From: Methylobacterium brachiatum
Lineage (GTDB): Bacteria > Pseudomonadota > Alphaproteobacteria > Rhizobiales > Beijerinckiaceae
Reading direction: 5' to 3'
Assembly: GCF_020523825.1 (NCBI RefSeq)
Contig: NZ_JAJALK010000014.1
Span: forward strand, 62,001 to 126,000
DNA length: 64,000 bases
Each line of letters starts with the position of its first letter. Position 1 is the stretch's first letter. The notes under the pieces were generated by a model. It did no database searches. It saw nothing but the letters and a program-made list of their open reading frames with translations, and was not told where the DNA came from. A program made the translations under genes and the position numbers. Below are positions 19,761 through 28,488 of this stretch, piece by piece.

Positions 19761-20240
19761 ATGATCCAGGTCGGCGACCACCTGCCCCAGGCGACCTTCC
19801 GGGTGACAGGCCCCGAGGGCCCGATCGCCCGCACCACCGACGACGTGTTCAAGGGCCGGCGCGTGGTGCTGATCGGCGTGCCCGGCGCGTTCACGCCAAG
19901 CTGCCACCGCAACCACCTGCCGGGCTTCGTCGCCAAGAAGGACGAGATCCTGGCCCGCGGCGTCGACGCCATCGCGGTCACCAGCGTCAACGACGTGTTC
20001 GTGCTCGACGCCTGGGCCAAGGCGAGCGGCGCGGAGGGCCTCGAATTCCTGGCCGACGGCAATGCCGATTTCGCCAAGGCCATCGGCCTCGAGATGGACG
20101 GCACCGGCTTCGGCCTCGGGATCCGCTCGAAGCGCTATGCGATGCTGGTCAAGGACGGCGTGGTGAAGATCCTCAACATCGAGGAGACCCCGTCGAAGAC
20201 CGAGGTCTCCGGCGCCGAGGCGCTGCTCAAGGTTCTCTGA
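19761..20240 (+). CDS. Peroxiredoxin, Prx5/atypical type
   Basis: Thiol peroxidase that reduces H2O2 and alkyl hydroperoxides, 159 residues. The peroxidatic cysteine is Cys48 in PGAFTPSC; most relatives have TPTC, so Thr-Ser is a minor change. The rest of the Prx5 pattern is present, including SVNDVFVLDAW. Cys48 is the only cysteine, so no resolving Cys exists and recycling must use glutathione/glutaredoxin or another thiol. GAAGGGACC upstream of the ATG is a fair ribosome site. Confidence 0.93.
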   Translation: MIQVGDHLPQATFRVTGPEGPIARTTDDVFKGRRVVLIGVPGAFTPSCHRNHLPGFVAKKDEILARGVDAIAVTSVNDVFVLDAWAKASGAEGLEFLADGNADFAKAIGLEMDGTGFGLGIRSKRYAMLVKDGVVKILNIEETPSKTEVSGAEALLKVL

Positions 20241-20245
20241 GGTCG

Positions 20246-20300
20246 TCGGGGCCCCGCCCCGATCCCCGCCAAAGGGCCTCGGCCCTTCGGGATCCCGGGA
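20246..20300. repeat. Family E GC-rich palindromic repeat / likely terminator
   Basis: Two consecutive inverted repeats (GGGGCCCCGCCCC region, then AAGGGCC...GGCCCTT and GGGATCCCGGG) between the convergent peroxiredoxin and nuclease genes. The word order resembles the copies at 6782 and 47578. It is well placed to stop transcription from both sides. Confidence 0.55.
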
Positions 20301-20310
20301 CCTGATTGCG

Positions 20311-21069
20311 CTAGCTCCGGTGCGCGCCGGCGAGGTCGATGTCGTCCAGGGCGTCGTGGTGCAGGAGCAGCACGCCGGTCGCCGCCGCCAGGCGGCGCGC
20401 CGCCGGCGTGAACCCGGCATTCGAGACCACCGCGGCCCGGTCGCCCGCCCAGTAGCGCAGGGCGGCCGCCGCCTCCTGCACGGCGGCGTTGCCCACCGGT
20501 TTCGCCAGCCGCTTGCACTGCACGATCAGGCGCAGGCCGTCGCGCACCGCCACGATGTCGGCGCCCTGGTCGCCGCTCGGCGGGGTCCGATGCGCCCGCC
20601 ACCCCGCCCGGGCCAGGCGCTCGGCGCAGTAGCGCTCGTAATCGATCCCGTCGCCCGGCGCCTCGTCCTCCTCGGGCAGCGCGACGGCCGCCGCTTCCGC
20701 CTCCACGATCGCCAGCATCCGGGGGCGCTCCGACTCGGCGAGGTCGGCAAAATGCGGCCCGATCTGCGGCAGGACGGTACGGTCGAGGAAATACGCGCGC
20801 TCCCGCAGCCAGCCATCCTCGATCCGGTTGCCGTAGGCGTCGCAAAAACTCTCCTGCCGCCGCCGCAGCGCGAGGGTCTCGGCATGGGCCCGGGCGATCC
20901 GGCGCACCCGCGCCCGGAACCGCCGGGGCCGCCCGAGATGGCGCATCAGCACCAGCGCGAGGGCGAGCCCCGTGGCCGCGAAGGCAGGCGGTCCGTACCA
21001 GAGCCCGAACGGGCAGCCGATCGCGGCCGTCCAGAACAGGCGGGCGACGGGGTTGGGCTTGCCGGGCAT
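20311..21069 (-). CDS. Membrane-anchored Mrr-like restriction endonuclease-fold protein
   Basis: A 252-residue protein. Residues 10-45 hold two adjoining hydrophobic segments (FWTAAIGCPFGLWYG and FAATGLALALVLM), so it is probably anchored in the inner membrane. After a charged, Arg-rich helical region, the last ~110 residues match the Mrr_cat/PD-(D/E)xK nuclease fold: Glu145 in the first helix, GDQGAD with Asp171, and QCK with Gln184 and Lys186. The catalytic triad looks complete. The ATG at 21069 fits best; an upstream TTG at 21108 is weaker. There is no methyltransferase partner nearby. The target (foreign DNA or repair) is unknown. Confidence 0.8.
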   Translation of the reverse strand: MPGKPNPVARLFWTAAIGCPFGLWYGPPAFAATGLALALVLMRHLGRPRRFRARVRRIARAHAETLALRRRQESFCDAYGNRIEDGWLRERAYFLDRTVLPQIGPHFADLAESERPRMLAIVEAEAAAVALPEEDEAPGDGIDYERYCAERLARAGWRAHRTPPSGDQGADIVAVRDGLRLIVQCKRLAKPVGNAAVQEAAAALRYWAGDRAAVVSNAGFTPAARRLAAATGVLLLHHDALDDIDLAGAHRS

Positions 21070-21166
21070 CGGATCTCGGGTCGCGGATGAGCCCGTCGAC
21101 CCTGGCAAGCGCCCCTTGCCCGATGCTGAATCCCGGCGGGAAAGCTGTGGATGCCGGCCCGCTTAC

Positions 21167-21589
21167 CTAGCCCGTCTGGCCCTTCCGGCGCTGGTGGCCG
21201 AGACCCATGCTCTTGGCGAGGCTGGAGCGCGCGGCGGCATAGTTCGGCGCCACCATCGGGTAGTCGGGGGCGAGGCCCCATTTCTCCCGGTAGGCCTCGG
21301 GCGTCAGGTTGTAGTGGGTGCGCAGGTGCCGCTTGAGCGACTTGAACTTCTTCCCGTCCTCCAGGCACACGATGTAGTCGGGCTGGATCGAGCGCCGGAC
21401 CGAGACGGCCGGCCGGAGTTCCTCCGCCGGTGGGGCCGCGGGCTGGCTCAGGCCGTGCAGGGTCGCGTGGACCGCGGCGATCAGCCCGGGCAGTTCCGGC
21501 GCGGGCACCGGATTGTTGCTCACGAAGGCCGACACGATGTCGACGGACAACGTGAGATAATCCAGGTCCTCTCCGACCGTGGCATCCAT
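21167..21589 (-). CDS. mucR: Ros/MucR family transcriptional regulator
   Basis: Zinc-finger DNA-binding regulator of 140 residues. MucR/Ros proteins bind AT-rich sites and control surface polysaccharide, motility and cell-cycle genes in alphaproteobacteria. The prokaryotic zinc finger is at about 75-92: Cys75, Asp78 in place of the second cysteine, His88 and His92, then YNLTPEAYREKWGL. A Cys-to-Asp change is known in rhizobial relatives. I prefer the second ATG (21589) because GGAGG lies seven bases upstream; that motif would be inside the gene if the ATG at 21604 were used. Confidence 0.92.
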   Translation of the reverse strand: MDATVGEDLDYLTLSVDIVSAFVSNNPVPAPELPGLIAAVHATLHGLSQPAAPPAEELRPAVSVRRSIQPDYIVCLEDGKKFKSLKRHLRTHYNLTPEAYREKWGLAPDYPMVAPNYAAARSSLAKSMGLGHQRRKGQTG

Positions 21590-22066
21590 TCCGAAACCTC
21601 CCATCGCTTCGTCTCGGCCGCCATCGTTCGGCGTGTGCCGGCCGGAATCTGTGTCTGCTGAGGCTGATACAGGCCTATAAAGGCGCAGGTACTATGGTGC
21701 GATCAATATAAGGGCAAGACCAAATTATAAGTCCTCACAACAGCCGACCTGGTCGCGGCGTGCTTTGTCGTATACTGTGCAGAGCCGGCTAGAAGGCTCG
21801 CCGCCCAAGTGGAGGCCGGCCCGGCGCGCGAACGCGTCGCAACACGGGTTTGGCGCCGAACCCGGTCGCATCGGGGCCCGGATCGGTTCCGGTGCCCAGT
21901 GGGCGCCGCGGTATCGGTGCATCCGGGCGTTGCACGCGCGGGAGATTGTGCCATCTGGTAGGGCGACGGGTGCGCCCGCGGGCGGGGCGCCGCACGCCCC
22001 GGCCGCGCGCGTCACCCCGGGCGAGGGGCACCCCATGCGCGCGCACAGATTCAAGCCTTCGGCGCC
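21590..22066. other. Divergent region between mucR and the synthetase/GNAT gene
   Basis: About 480 bases. The mucR-proximal part (about 21655-21740) is clearly AT-richer than its surroundings (CAATATAAGGGC, CCAAATTATAAG), as expected for MucR autoregulation and a promoter. The rest is GC-rich with only unconvincing short frames. Confidence 0.4.
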
Positions 22067-24742
22067 GTGAGCACCTACCGCTTCGACAAGCTCCTGGCGC
22101 CGCGCTCGGTCGCGCTGGTCGGGGCCGTGGCGCGGGAGGGCTCCCTCGGGCGCAGCGTGCTCGACAGCCTGCGCCGGGCGGGCTTTCCCGGCGCGATCCT
22201 GCCGGTCCAGCCCGATCACGATTCCGTGGACGGCCTGCCCTGCGTGCCGCGGGTGGCCGACCTCACGATGGTGCCGGATCTCGTGCTGATCGCGGTGCCG
22301 CCGCCGAGCGTGCCCGAGGTGGTTGCCCAGGCCGCCGCAATCGGCGCCGGGGCGGCCGTGATCCTCACCGCCCGGCTCGGCCGCGGGCCGGACGATCCCG
22401 GCCCGGTCGCGCACCGGATCGCCCGGGCGCAGGGCCTGCGCCTCCTCGGACCCGACAGCGCCGGCCTGGCGGTGCCCGGCGCCAAGCTCGATGCCAGCCT
22501 GTTCGCCCACGCCCCGGCGGCGGGGGACCTCGCGCTGGTCTCGCAATCCGGCACGGTGGCGGCCGCCATCGTCGAATGGGCCGCCCGGCACGGGACCGGC
22601 TTCTCCGCGGTGCTGTCGCTCGGCAGCGTCCTCGATATCGGTGTGGCCGACTGCCTCGACTATTTCGCCGCCGATTACCGGACCCGGGCGATCCTGCTCT
22701 GCCTCGACCGGGTGGCCGATGCCCGCCGGTTCATGTCGGCGGCCCGGGCGGCCGCCCGCGCCAAGCCCGTGGTGGTGCTGCGCGCCGGCCGGCACCGCCC
22801 CGACACCCGGGCCGCCGTGACCCATACCGGCGCGCTCGCCCGGCCCGACGCGGTCTATGCCGCGGCCTTCCGGCGGGCCGGCCTGCTGGCCGTGCAGGAT
22901 CTCGACGGAATGTTCTCGGCGGTCGAGGCGCTGGGGCGCCAGCGGCCGTTCCCGGGGGACCGGCTGGCGATCCTGACCAACGGCCGCGGCATCGGCCTGC
23001 TCGCCGCCGACCGGCTGACCGAGCGCGCCGGCATCCTGGCGCAGATCCCCGAGATCGAGGGGCGGGCGCCCGGCAACCCGATCGACCTCGGCATCGATGC
23101 CGGCGGCCCGGCCTTCTCGGCCGCCCTGGAACCGCTGCTCGCCGACCGGGCGAGCGACGCGGTGCTGGCGATCCACGTCCCCACGGTCCGGTCCGATGCC
23201 GGCGCGGTGGCCGGGGCGATCGCCGACACGGTCAAGCGCGCCCGCGCCGGCCAGACCCGCAAGAAACCGGTCTTCGCGGTGTCGCTCGGCGATGCCGAGG
23301 CCGCGCGTGCGGCCTTCGCGCAGGCCGGCATCCCGCATTTCACCACCGATTCCGAGGCGATCGAGGGGTTCCTGCATCTCGTGCGCTACCGCGAGGCGCA
23401 GGACGACCTGATGCGCACGCCGGATTCGCTGCCGCGGGACTTTTCCCCCGACATGGCCCGGGCGCGCTCGATCATCGCCGCCGCCCTGCGCCAGGGCGCC
23501 GCCTGGCTCGATCCGATTGCCGTGAACGGGCTGCTGGAGGCCTACGGCATCCCGACCGTGCCGATCACCCTCGCCCCCGATCAGGACGCCGCCGCGGCCG
23601 CCGCCTGGCCGATCATCGCGGCGGGCGGCACCGTGGCGCTCAAGGTCGTCTCGCCCGACGTGGTGCACAAATCCGATATCGGCGGCGTCCATCTCGACCT
23701 GACCAGCGAGGCCGATGTCCGCGAGGCCGCGCGCAGCATCCTGGCCCGCGCCCGCCGGGAGCGGCCGGATGCAAGGGTTACCGGCTTCGCGGTGCAGCCG
23801 ATGGTCCGCCGGGGCCAGCGCCGGGAGCTGATCGCGGGGCTTGCCGAGGACGCGGTGTTCGGCCCCGTGGTGGTGTTCGGCCGGGGCGGCACGGCGGTGG
23901 AGGTGATCGACGACCGCGCGCTGGGCCTGCCGCCGCTCGACCTCGCGCTCGCCCGCGACCTGATCGGCCGCACCCGGGTCGCCCGGCGCCTCGAAGGCTA
24001 CCGCGACGTGCCGCCCGCCGATATCGGGGCGATCGCCCTGACCCTGGTGAAGCTGTCTCAGCTCGCCGCCGACCTGCCGCAGGTGCGCGAGCTCGACATC
24101 AACCCGCTCTTGGCCGACGAGACCGGCGTGCTGGCGCTGGACGCACGGGTGCGGATCGGGCGCGCGGAGCGGGGTCGCCACGGCCGCGGCCACCCGCGCT
24201 TCGCGATCCGTCCCTATCCGGCCGAATGGGTCCGCACCCTCAAGCTCAAGGACCGGACGATCCGGGTCCGCCCGGTGCGCCCCGAGGACGAGGGCCTGTT
24301 CCTCGCCTTCTTCAAGGGCCTCGACCCGGAGGACCTGCGGCTGCGCTTCTTCGGCCCGGTGCGCGAGTTCAGCCACGCCTTCCTGGCCCGGCTGACCCAG
24401 CTCGACTACGCCCGGGCCATCGCCTTCGTGGCCACCGAGGTCGACCCGCAAGGCGGCGAGCGCATGCTCGGCGCCGTCCGGCTGCACGCCGACGCCAACC
24501 ATGAGAGCGGCGAATACGCCATCGCGGTCGGCCGCGACGCACGGGGCACCGGGCTCGCCTTCGCGCTGATGCGCCTGATGATCGACTGGGCCCGCTCCGA
24601 GGGGATCGGCCGGGTCGAGGGCATGGTGCTCGCCGAGAACCGCCCGATGCTGGCCGTCTGCCGCCGGCTCGGCTTCACGCAGGGGCGGGACCCGGAGGAT
24701 CCGGGGCTTGTGACTGTGAAGCTGGAGCTTGGGGTGGGGTAG
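22067..24742 (+). CDS. Acyl-CoA synthetase (ADP-forming)-like / GNAT acetyltransferase fusion
   Basis: A bifunctional-type protein of 891 residues related to Pat/PatZ protein lysine acetyltransferases. Order: CoA-binding Rossmann domain at about 1-130, two succinyl-CoA-synthetase-like domains at about 140-450 (SQSGTVAAAIVEWAARHG; VTHTGALARPDAVYAAAF, where the active-site His position appears kept), ATP-grasp domain at about 480-700 (ALKVVSPDVVHKSDIGGVHL), and a GNAT domain at about 730-880 (AVGRDARGTGLAFALM, the acetyl-CoA loop). Such proteins acetylate and so tune enzymes such as acetyl-CoA synthetase. The GTG start has no obvious Shine-Dalgarno. Confidence 0.92.
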   Translation: MSTYRFDKLLAPRSVALVGAVAREGSLGRSVLDSLRRAGFPGAILPVQPDHDSVDGLPCVPRVADLTMVPDLVLIAVPPPSVPEVVAQAAAIGAGAAVILTARLGRGPDDPGPVAHRIARAQGLRLLGPDSAGLAVPGAKLDASLFAHAPAAGDLALVSQSGTVAAAIVEWAARHGTGFSAVLSLGSVLDIGVADCLDYFAADYRTRAILLCLDRVADARRFMSAARAAARAKPVVVLRAGRHRPDTRAAVTHTGALARPDAVYAAAFRRAGLLAVQDLDGMFSAVEALGRQRPFPGDRLAILTNGRGIGLLAADRLTERAGILAQIPEIEGRAPGNPIDLGIDAGGPAFSAALEPLLADRASDAVLAIHVPTVRSDAGAVAGAIADTVKRARAGQTRKKPVFAVSLGDAEAARAAFAQAGIPHFTTDSEAIEGFLHLVRYREAQDDLMRTPDSLPRDFSPDMARARSIIAAALRQGAAWLDPIAVNGLLEAYGIPTVPITLAPDQDAAAAAAWPIIAAGGTVALKVVSPDVVHKSDIGGVHLDLTSEADVREAARSILARARRERPDARVTGFAVQPMVRRGQRRELIAGLAEDAVFGPVVVFGRGGTAVEVIDDRALGLPPLDLALARDLIGRTRVARRLEGYRDVPPADIGAIALTLVKLSQLAADLPQVRELDINPLLADETGVLALDARVRIGRAERGRHGRGHPRFAIRPYPAEWVRTLKLKDRTIRVRPVRPEDEGLFLAFFKGLDPEDLRLRFFGPVREFSHAFLARLTQLDYARAIAFVATEVDPQGGERMLGAVRLHADANHESGEYAIAVGRDARGTGLAFALMRLMIDWARSEGIGRVEGMVLAENRPMLAVCRRLGFTQGRDPEDPGLVTVKLELGVG

Positions 24743-24900
24743 GGGGGTAGCGCCCGATCGGCATCGTCTTTTCGGATTGGACCCTTCGGTCCGTTTCCGG
24801 TCGCGACGGCACGGGCCATAGTAGCATGGCGAGTGAAGAGGATCGGGCGAACCGGCTATGCAGGCTGAGATACGCTGCACGGTTCATCCCACCCCCCATC

Positions 24901-25023
24901 CCTCATCCTGAGGTGCCGAAGCAGAGCGGAGGCCTCGAAGGAGCCCTCCAGGGATCGCAGAGGTTTCTGGAGGGCTCCTTCGAGGCCCAGCGATCTTCGA
25001 TCGCCGGGCACCTCAGGATGAGG
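24901..25023. repeat. Family A palindromic repeat, copy 1
   Basis: A long interrupted palindrome. Outer arms are CCTCATCCTGAGGTGCC and GGCACCTCAGGATGAGG... as read inward from both ends; inner arms are CCTCGAAGGAGCCCTCCAG and its inverse CTGGAGGGCTCCTTCGAGG. Copies of similar size are at 38829 and 48526. This copy interrupts a VapC-like reading frame on the minus strand (see 24903-25073). No transposase is encoded. Confidence 0.85.
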
Positions 25024-25073
25024 GGGTTGAGTTGGAGAATCGCCGAGGCGTCGAGGACGAAGGCTTCACTCAC
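24903..25073 (-). pseudogene. Truncated VapC-like PIN-domain toxin remnant
   Basis: On the minus strand a GTG at 25073 overlaps the end of the antitoxin gene in a GTGAGTGA junction, the usual VapBC arrangement. It encodes VSEAFVLDASAILQLN, which is the start of a PIN-domain toxin: beta-strand 1 with the first catalytic Asp in VLDASA. After residue 16 the frame runs straight into the family A repeat and stops at 24903 after 56 residues. No PIN-like sequence is found beyond the repeat. The remaining catalytic acids are missing, so it cannot be an active RNase. Confidence 0.72.
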
Positions 25074-25383
25074 GCGCCGCCTCGGCCCGACGCTCCGCGA
25101 TCAGCTCGTCGGCCAAGCTCCGATCGGCCGGGGCGAAGTCGCGGACGATAGCCTGCGCTTCCCTGACTGCTGCAGACAAGGAGCGGACCCGCAGACCGTC
25201 CTCGGCCAATTCCACCATGACGGTGTCACCGATCGAAAGCCCGAGTTCCCGCCGGAAATCGGCGGGGATGACGAGCGTCCCGTCAGCCTCGATCTTTGCC
25301 AACTGCGAAGCCATGCCGAATTCCGCATCGCGGCCCGACACATATCCCGTCCGCATCGCCGGACGCTTGCCGCGCGCCGCCAT
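25066..25383 (-). CDS. AbrB/MazE/VapB-type antitoxin, orphaned
   Basis: A 105-residue protein with a swapped-hairpin AbrB/SpoVT domain at about 28-72 (AKIEADGTLVIPADFRRELG, DTVMVELAEDGLRV). This is the DNA-binding part of VapB and MazE antitoxins. The C-terminal tail (about 73-105) is helical and charged, as expected for toxin binding. Its partner gene, starting within its last codons, is only a 16-codon remnant cut off by a repeat. It may persist as an autoregulator, an anti-addiction antitoxin, or a decaying gene. Confidence 0.85.
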   Translation of the reverse strand: MAARGKRPAMRTGYVSGRDAEFGMASQLAKIEADGTLVIPADFRRELGLSIGDTVMVELAEDGLRVRSLSAAVREAQAIVRDFAPADRSLADELIAERRAEAARE

Positions 25384-25501
25384 GATGCCCGATGACGGCG
25401 CGAAAGGAAAAGTCCTGTCCGGTCAGCGCGCTGCTGTCCAGGCCGCGTGAGGTGTATCACCGCGACGGCCTTCCTAAGTTGCCCGGTGAATGAGCCGCCT
25501 T

Positions 25502-27106
25502 TCAGCGCGGCGGCTGGGACGCGTCCGGGTTCAGGCCCTCCAGTGCCGGCTTCACCGCCGTCACCTTGCTGGCCGCCGGCTTGGCAGGAGCGGGCTTCGC
25601 CGCGGCCGGCTTGGGCACAGCCGGCTTGACCGCCGCGGGCTTGGGCATCGCCGCGGGCTGCGCGGCGCCGGCCGGGGGGATCGCCCCGGTGGCGGCGGGC
25701 TCCGGTGCCGGGGGCGGCGTGTCGAGGTTGTAGATGTCGTCGCGGAAATGCGCCTTCCCGTCCGGGGTAGCGTAGCCGGTGAGGTACACGAAGGTCACCG
25801 GCACCGGCTTGACCAGCTTGATGTCGCGGCGCTCGCCGTCGGCGATGCCGGTCTCGATCTCGATCGGGCCCCAGCTCGTGCCGGGCCCGTTCGGGCCGTC
25901 GGTGCCCTGCAGCAGCCAGCCGACCAGCTCCTTGACCTGGCCGACCCGGACGCAGCCGTGGCTGTGGAAGCGCACGGCGGCGGCGAACAGCGATTTGGCC
26001 GGGGTGTCGTGCATGTAGACGGCAAAGCGGTTCGGCATGTCGATCCGCACCTGGCCGAGCGAATTGTCGAAGCCGGAATCCTGGCGCAGCGTGTAGGCCG
26101 CGGCCTTGTTGCCCGCCCAGTCGATCTTGGTCGGATCGACCTCGCCGCTGGGGCCGAGGATGCGGATGTGGTTCCGGGCCAGATAGCCCGGGTTCTTGCG
26201 CATCTGCGGAATGATCTCGTTCTTCACCACCGAGGCCGGCACGGTCCAGGTCGGGTTGAAGTTGATGTCGGTGATCCGGGTCTCCACCGTGGGTGTCGCC
26301 TTGTCGGGGGAGCCGACCACGGCGACGTAGCGGCGCGCCACCGCGCCGTTCTCCACCGCCTCGACATTCGCCGAGGGGATGTTGACCACGACGTAGCGCT
26401 CGCCGAACGGGAATTTCGACCCCATCAGCCGGGAAGCGGAAGCCGCGAGCTGGCGCTGGCGGGTGGCGGCCGGCACGTTCAGGGCGTTGATCGTGAGCCG
26501 GCCCAGGATGCCGCTGTCGGGCAGGCCGTGGCGCGCCTGGAACGCCGCGATCGCGGCGATGAGCGGCGGGTCGAGCCGGTCGCTGGGCGGCGCGTCCACC
26601 GGCAGGTCGCCGGTCAGCGTCAGGTGGTGGCGCAGCGACGGGATCGCCGGGCTGCGCTCCCCGGGCTTCAGGCGGATGAGGTCGTCGGGCAGCCGCTCCC
26701 AGCCGCCGGCCTCCGCGAAGGCGGCGTAGCGGTCGGCGACCTTGAGCGTGTCCAGGAAGGTGCGGGCGGTGAGCGTCGGGGTCGGGTCGGTGGAGACCTT
26801 GGCGTAGACCAGCGGCGCCGGCTCCCGCGATTTTTTCGGCGTTTCCGGCGGCTTGGCCTCGGAACTCTTCGCCTCAATCGGACGGGGCTCGGGATTCTTC
26901 GCCGAATCCTGGGGCTTGGGCTCGGCATTCTTCGACGGATCGGGGGCCGGCGGCACCGCCACCGGGACGGCGAGCGGCGGGGCCGGCGCAGCCGCGGGTC
27001 CGGCCGGGGTCCCCTGCGCCAGCGCGCCGATGGGGCCGCCGAGTAGCGCCAGCACCGAGAGACCCGCGCCGAGGCGGGCGGACAGGCGGAAACGGGCCGG
27101 GACCAT
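25502..27106 (-). CDS. L,D-transpeptidase, YcbB/LdtD type
   Basis: Periplasmic cell-wall enzyme of 534 residues that likely forms 3-3 crosslinks in peptidoglycan. It has an N-terminal signal/anchor (FRLSARLGAGLSVLALLGG), a long Pro/Lys-rich linker at about 30-125, a scaffold with a peptidoglycan-binding-like segment (RHGLPDSGILGRLTINALNV), and the YkuD catalytic domain with HSHGCVRVGQ (catalytic Cys). The C-terminus is a low-complexity Pro/Ala/Lys tail (KPAAVKPAVPKPAAAKPA). The ATG at 27106 is chosen as the start of the signal; GGGAG lies upstream. Confidence 0.92.
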   Translation of the reverse strand: MVPARFRLSARLGAGLSVLALLGGPIGALAQGTPAGPAAAPAPPLAVPVAVPPAPDPSKNAEPKPQDSAKNPEPRPIEAKSSEAKPPETPKKSREPAPLVYAKVSTDPTPTLTARTFLDTLKVADRYAAFAEAGGWERLPDDLIRLKPGERSPAIPSLRHHLTLTGDLPVDAPPSDRLDPPLIAAIAAFQARHGLPDSGILGRLTINALNVPAATRQRQLAASASRLMGSKFPFGERYVVVNIPSANVEAVENGAVARRYVAVVGSPDKATPTVETRITDINFNPTWTVPASVVKNEIIPQMRKNPGYLARNHIRILGPSGEVDPTKIDWAGNKAAAYTLRQDSGFDNSLGQVRIDMPNRFAVYMHDTPAKSLFAAAVRFHSHGCVRVGQVKELVGWLLQGTDGPNGPGTSWGPIEIETGIADGERRDIKLVKPVPVTFVYLTGYATPDGKAHFRDDIYNLDTPPPAPEPAATGAIPPAGAAQPAAMPKPAAVKPAVPKPAAAKPAPAKPAASKVTAVKPALEGLNPDASQPPR

Positions 27107-27318
27107 ACACAACACTCCCGACGGCGCCCGGGGCGGCGCGGTCGGGCGGGATGATGGGGCGGTACGGTTACCAATCTCCTCCGATGGATCGCGCTGGCCG
27201 GGACCGGTATTCACCATCCGGCGAGGGGCGCTGCGCCCGGAGCCGTCCGCCGATATCGGTTGGCGCGGAAAGGGCGCACCCTGCGGGGCCGTGCCGTGAA
27301 GGACGATCAGCCGCCGCC

Positions 27319-28488
27319 ATGCCGGATTCCGGATCCCAGCGCACCGGGGACGTCCCGAGTGCGATGCCGTACCTGCCCCAACTCGACGGGGTGCGGGCGC
27401 TCGCCATCCTGATCGTGTTCGCAGCCCATTGCGGCTACAGCCACCTGGTGCCGGGGGGCTTCGGCGTCACGGTGTTCTTCTTCCTCAGCGGCTACCTGAT
27501 CACGACGCTGCTGCGGATCGAGCGGGGGCGCACCGGCACGGTCTCGCTCGCCGCCTTCTACCTGCGGCGCAGCCTCCGGATCCTGCCGCCGCTCTACCTG
27601 ACGCTCGCGGCCACCGGGGCGCTCTACGCGGCGAGGCTGCTCGACTGGATGCGGGTCGAGCCGGCGGCCGTGCTCGGCCAGGTCCTGTTCCTGACCAACT
27701 ATCCCGGCCTGTTCGGCACCGAGGCGGTGCTGCCGGTGCCGCTGTGGAGCCTCGCCATCGAGGAGCATTTCTACCTGGTCTTCCCCGTGGCCTACCTCCT
27801 GTGGCTGGGGCGCTTGCAGCCGCGCTGGGCGGCGCTGGCCTGCCTGGGGATCTGCGCGGCGGTGCTGGCGATCCGCTGCGTCAACGTCTGGCGGCTCCCC
27901 GATTACAGCCTGAACTATTCCTGGACCCACACCCGCATCGACGCGATCCTGTTCGGCTGCTGCCTCGGCCTGTGGAACAACCCGGTGATCCCGGCCGACC
28001 GGGCCTGGCGCCCGACGCTCTGGCCTGTCGCCGCGAGCCTCGCGGTGATCCTGCTGACCCTGGCCGTGCGCGATCCCGCCTTCCGCGAGACCCTGCGCTA
28101 CACGCTCCAGAGCGCGGCCCTGTTCGTGCCCTTCGCCTATCTGCTGCACGGGGAGGGCTGGGCGGTGCGGTGGCTCTCCGCCCGGCCGATGCGCCAGCTC
28201 GGCCTCTGGTCCTACAGCTTCTACCTCGCCCACATGGCTGTGGTGGCTTTGGTGCTGCACCTGGCGCCGGGCCTGCACGGGCTGACGCTGATGCTGGCGG
28301 CCTTCCCGCTGACCCTGCTCTGGTGCTGGGGGATGTACGGGCTGGTCGAGCGCCCCTGCGCCCGCCTGCGCCGCCGGCTGCTGGCGGACCGCCCGCCGGA
28401 GCCCGTTCTCGGGACCGTGGGGCGCTCACACGATCCCATGCGGAGCGCGACACGGCCCCCTCTCCCGAGCGGGAGAGGGTTGGGGTGA
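27319..28488 (+). CDS. Acyltransferase 3 (OafA/YrhL) family membrane protein
   Basis: Predicted integral-membrane acyltransferase of 389 residues that adds acyl groups to surface sugars. The family opening YLPQLDGVRALAILIVFAAH with the catalytic-type His is at about residues 18-37, followed by about ten hydrophobic segments. RRSLRILPPLYL is the conserved Arg motif. The last ~14 residues (RPPLPSGRGLG and stop) are encoded by the left end of a family C repeat, so the repeat supplies the stop codon. The target polysaccharide is unknown. Confidence 0.9.
   Translation: MPDSGSQRTGDVPSAMPYLPQLDGVRALAILIVFAAHCGYSHLVPGGFGVTVFFFLSGYLITTLLRIERGRTGTVSLAAFYLRRSLRILPPLYLTLAATGALYAARLLDWMRVEPAAVLGQVLFLTNYPGLFGTEAVLPVPLWSLAIEEHFYLVFPVAYLLWLGRLQPRWAALACLGICAAVLAIRCVNVWRLPDYSLNYSWTHTRIDAILFGCCLGLWNNPVIPADRAWRPTLWPVAASLAVILLTLAVRDPAFRETLRYTLQSAALFVPFAYLLHGEGWAVRWLSARPMRQLGLWSYSFYLAHMAVVALVLHLAPGLHGLTLMLAAFPLTLLWCWGMYGLVERPCARLRRRLLADRPPEPVLGTVGRSHDPMRSATRPPLPSGRGLG

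Noticed and set aside
21765..22070. 101-codon plus-strand frame before the synthetase/GNAT gene
   Set aside because: Composition is not protein-like and it overlaps the start of the real gene.
21725..24880. 1051-codon minus-strand open frame
   Set aside because: It is the antisense shadow of the synthetase/GNAT gene; low-complexity His/Arg/Gly composition and no domain.
24675..24899. Rest of vapC on the far side of the repeat
   Set aside because: Minus-strand frames there show no PIN-domain acids or motif.
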